From Asaia bogorensis (GTDB taxonomy: Bacteria > Pseudomonadota > Alphaproteobacteria > Acetobacterales > Acetobacteraceae), in NCBI GenBank assembly GCA_945873675.1, contig CAMCEP010000156.1:1-6566 (forward strand): a stretch of 6,566 bases of DNA, given 5' to 3'. The notes under the pieces were generated by a model. That model was not told the origin of the DNA. It did not search any database and saw only the letters and a list, made by a program, of their open reading frames with translations. Both the position numbers and the translations under genes were made by a program. Shown here piece after piece: positions 5,452 to 6,566 of the stretch; the first letter of the stretch is position 1; the number at the start of each line of letters is the position of its first letter.

Positions 5452-6330
5452 ATGAAAAACGCGCCAACACTTCAAATTCCAGGCGTTTATCATCACCGCG
5501 TTGGGGACATCATCGTCACCGCCATCAGCGATGGCTTCCTTGATGGCAATCTGGAAGTGCTGCGCAACATCACTGAAGATGAAGCGCGCCAAATCCTGAC
5601 GGCGAATTTCCGCCCCGCGCGACGCACGGCGGTGAATGCCTTCCTGATCTGGTCGGCGGGGCGGCTTGCCTTGATCGAAACCGGATGTGGTAGCTACATG
5701 CAGCCAAGCTCAGGCAAAATTCTGGCTAATCTGAAAGCGCTTGGCGTTGATCCTGCCGATATCGAAGTGGTGATGCTGACGCATATGCACCCGGATCATT
5801 CGGCTGGCCTCACGGATATGACCACAGGCAAGCCGCATTACCCCAATGCCGAATTGGTCATGCATGAAAACGAACCGAAGCATTGGTTTGACGATGCTGC
5901 GATGGCCAAAGGCACGGATCGCGAAAAGAAGCTGTTCTTCCAAGCCGGGCGTGAACAGGTGCTGCCGTATAAGGGGCGCTGGCGGCTGTTCCAGAAGGGC
6001 GAGGTCTTCCCCGGTGTGACTGCCATGCCGTTCCATGGCCACACACCAGGCCATTCCGGCTATCTGGTTTCATCTGGCCAGGATCAGCTTCTGATCTGGG
6101 GCGATATTGTCCATGTGCCGGAAGTGCAAACCGCGCGCCCCGAAGTCTGCATGGCGTTCGATACCGATACCAAGGCTGCGGAAGCAACGCGCCGACGCGT
6201 CTTTGACATGGTCGCGACCGACAGGCTGTTGGTCACGGGGATGCATTTGCATTTCCCGGGCTTCACGCATCTTGCGCCGCGTGGCAGCGGGTATCAACTG
6301 ATACCGGCGGCCTGGGAACAGCAGATTTAG
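5452..6330 (+). CDS. Metallo-beta-lactamase-fold hydrolase, methyl parathion hydrolase/lactonase-like
   Basis: This 292-residue protein is a probable two-metal (zinc-type) hydrolase. The metal-binding motif HMHPDH is at 111-116, with further candidate ligands His201 in HGHTPGH (195-201), Asp218 in WGDIV and His265 in GMHLHFPGF (263-271). The N-terminal GVYHHRVGDIIVTAISDG, the AxPF-HGHTPGHSGY block and the C-terminal HFPGFTHL...GSGYQLIP resemble, from memory, the methyl parathion hydrolase branch, which also contains lactonases and arylesterases. Unlike methyl parathion hydrolase it has no signal peptide, so it should act in the cytoplasm. The usual (L/V)-D-T-G strand end reads IETG at 76-79, a conservative Asp-to-Glu change. 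It lies between a Bug receptor and a PEP mutase-superfamily gene (15 bases downstream), suggesting hydrolysis of an ester or lactone in a catabolic route. The substrate is unknown, and pesticide hydrolysis should not be assumed. Confidence 0.88.
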   Translation: MKNAPTLQIPGVYHHRVGDIIVTAISDGFLDGNLEVLRNITEDEARQILTANFRPARRTAVNAFLIWSAGRLALIETGCGSYMQPSSGKILANLKALGVDPADIEVVMLTHMHPDHSAGLTDMTTGKPHYPNAELVMHENEPKHWFDDAAMAKGTDREKKLFFQAGREQVLPYKGRWRLFQKGEVFPGVTAMPFHGHTPGHSGYLVSSGQDQLLIWGDIVHVPEVQTARPEVCMAFDTDTKAAEATRRRVFDMVATDRLLVTGMHLHFPGFTHLAPRGSGYQLIPAAWEQQI

Positions 6331-6345
6331 ATCGCGGAGGGCGCC

Positions 6346-6566
6346 ATGAACGCTGCGGAGCATTTGCGTCAAAGGCTCAAGACCGGCGGCATCATCGCCG
6401 CACCCGGCGCACCCGATAGCCTGACCGCGCGGCTGATCGAACAGGCGGGGTTTGAGGCGATTTATATGACAGGCTTCGGCGCCACGGCGTCTCGGTTGGG
6501 CAGACCCGATATCGGGCTGCTGACGCAGACGGAAATGACCACCCATGCGCGGGATATGGCCCGCGC
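6346..6566 (+). CDS. Isocitrate lyase/PEP mutase superfamily enzyme, 3' end outside window
   Basis: Only the first 73 codons are visible. The fragment contains IIAAPGAPDSLTARLIEQAGF (16-36), then IYMTGFGATASRLGRPDIG (39-57) and LLTQTEMTTHARDMA (58-72). This is the typical first strand and helix of the isocitrate lyase/phosphoenolpyruvate mutase superfamily, which includes methylisocitrate lyase (PrpB), dimethylmalate lyase, oxaloacetate decarboxylase and carboxyphosphonoenolpyruvate mutase. These enzymes make or break C-C or P-C bonds next to a carboxylate in a TIM barrel with Mg2+. The residues that separate subfamilies, such as the KKCGH-type loop, lie beyond the window, so the reaction cannot be named. 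GGAGG at 6336-6340 precedes the ATG by 5 bases. The 15-base gap to the hydrolase gene argues for one operon. Confidence 0.85.
   Translation, partial: MNAAEHLRQRLKTGGIIAAPGAPDSLTARLIEQAGFEAIYMTGFGATASRLGRPDIGLLTQTEMTTHARDMAR

Overview
The window reads as one strand (+) of a moderately GC-rich alphaproteobacterial chromosome. The best guess is a Rhodospirillales/Acetobacteraceae-type organism. That guess rests on the gyrase A gene with its acidic, Ala/Glu-rich insertion in the C-terminal domain, on the gyrA-coaD-cyclophilin-cyclophilin gene order known from alphaproteobacteria, and on an orphan tripartite tricarboxylate (Bug) receptor of the kind that is abundant in such genomes. The lineage is inferred and was not tested by any search.

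Region 1 (1-4062) is a tightly packed housekeeping block. The 3' part of gyrA (5' end outside the window) overlaps coaD, the coenzyme A biosynthesis adenylyltransferase, by 8 bases. Two cyclophilin-type peptidyl-prolyl isomerase genes follow as a tandem pair with about 77% protein identity over 158 ungapped residues. The first carries a signal peptide and the second does not, so the pair probably serves the periplasm and the cytoplasm. Gaps of 15 and 26 bases suggest a single transcription unit.

Region 2 (4063-4411) is a junction. It holds a GC-rich hairpin that may end the upstream operon, a complete tRNA-Lys(UUU) gene with encoded CCA, and about 220 bases without a confident gene. That last stretch contains a short open frame that could be a gene remnant, and a small hairpin just before the next ribosome binding site.

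Region 3 (4412-6566) looks like an accessory catabolic cassette: a Bug/TctC-type periplasmic substrate-binding protein, a metallo-beta-lactamase-fold hydrolase resembling the methyl parathion hydrolase/lactonase group, and the start of an isocitrate lyase/PEP mutase superfamily enzyme that runs off the window. A plausible reading is capture of an organic acid or ester in the periplasm, then hydrolysis and C-C bond cleavage in the cytoplasm. The substrate cannot be read from the sequence.

No mobile element, CRISPR array, phage gene or clearly new system is visible. The points most worth a second look are the cyclophilin pair, the tRNA-Lys junction and the uncharacterised cassette after it.
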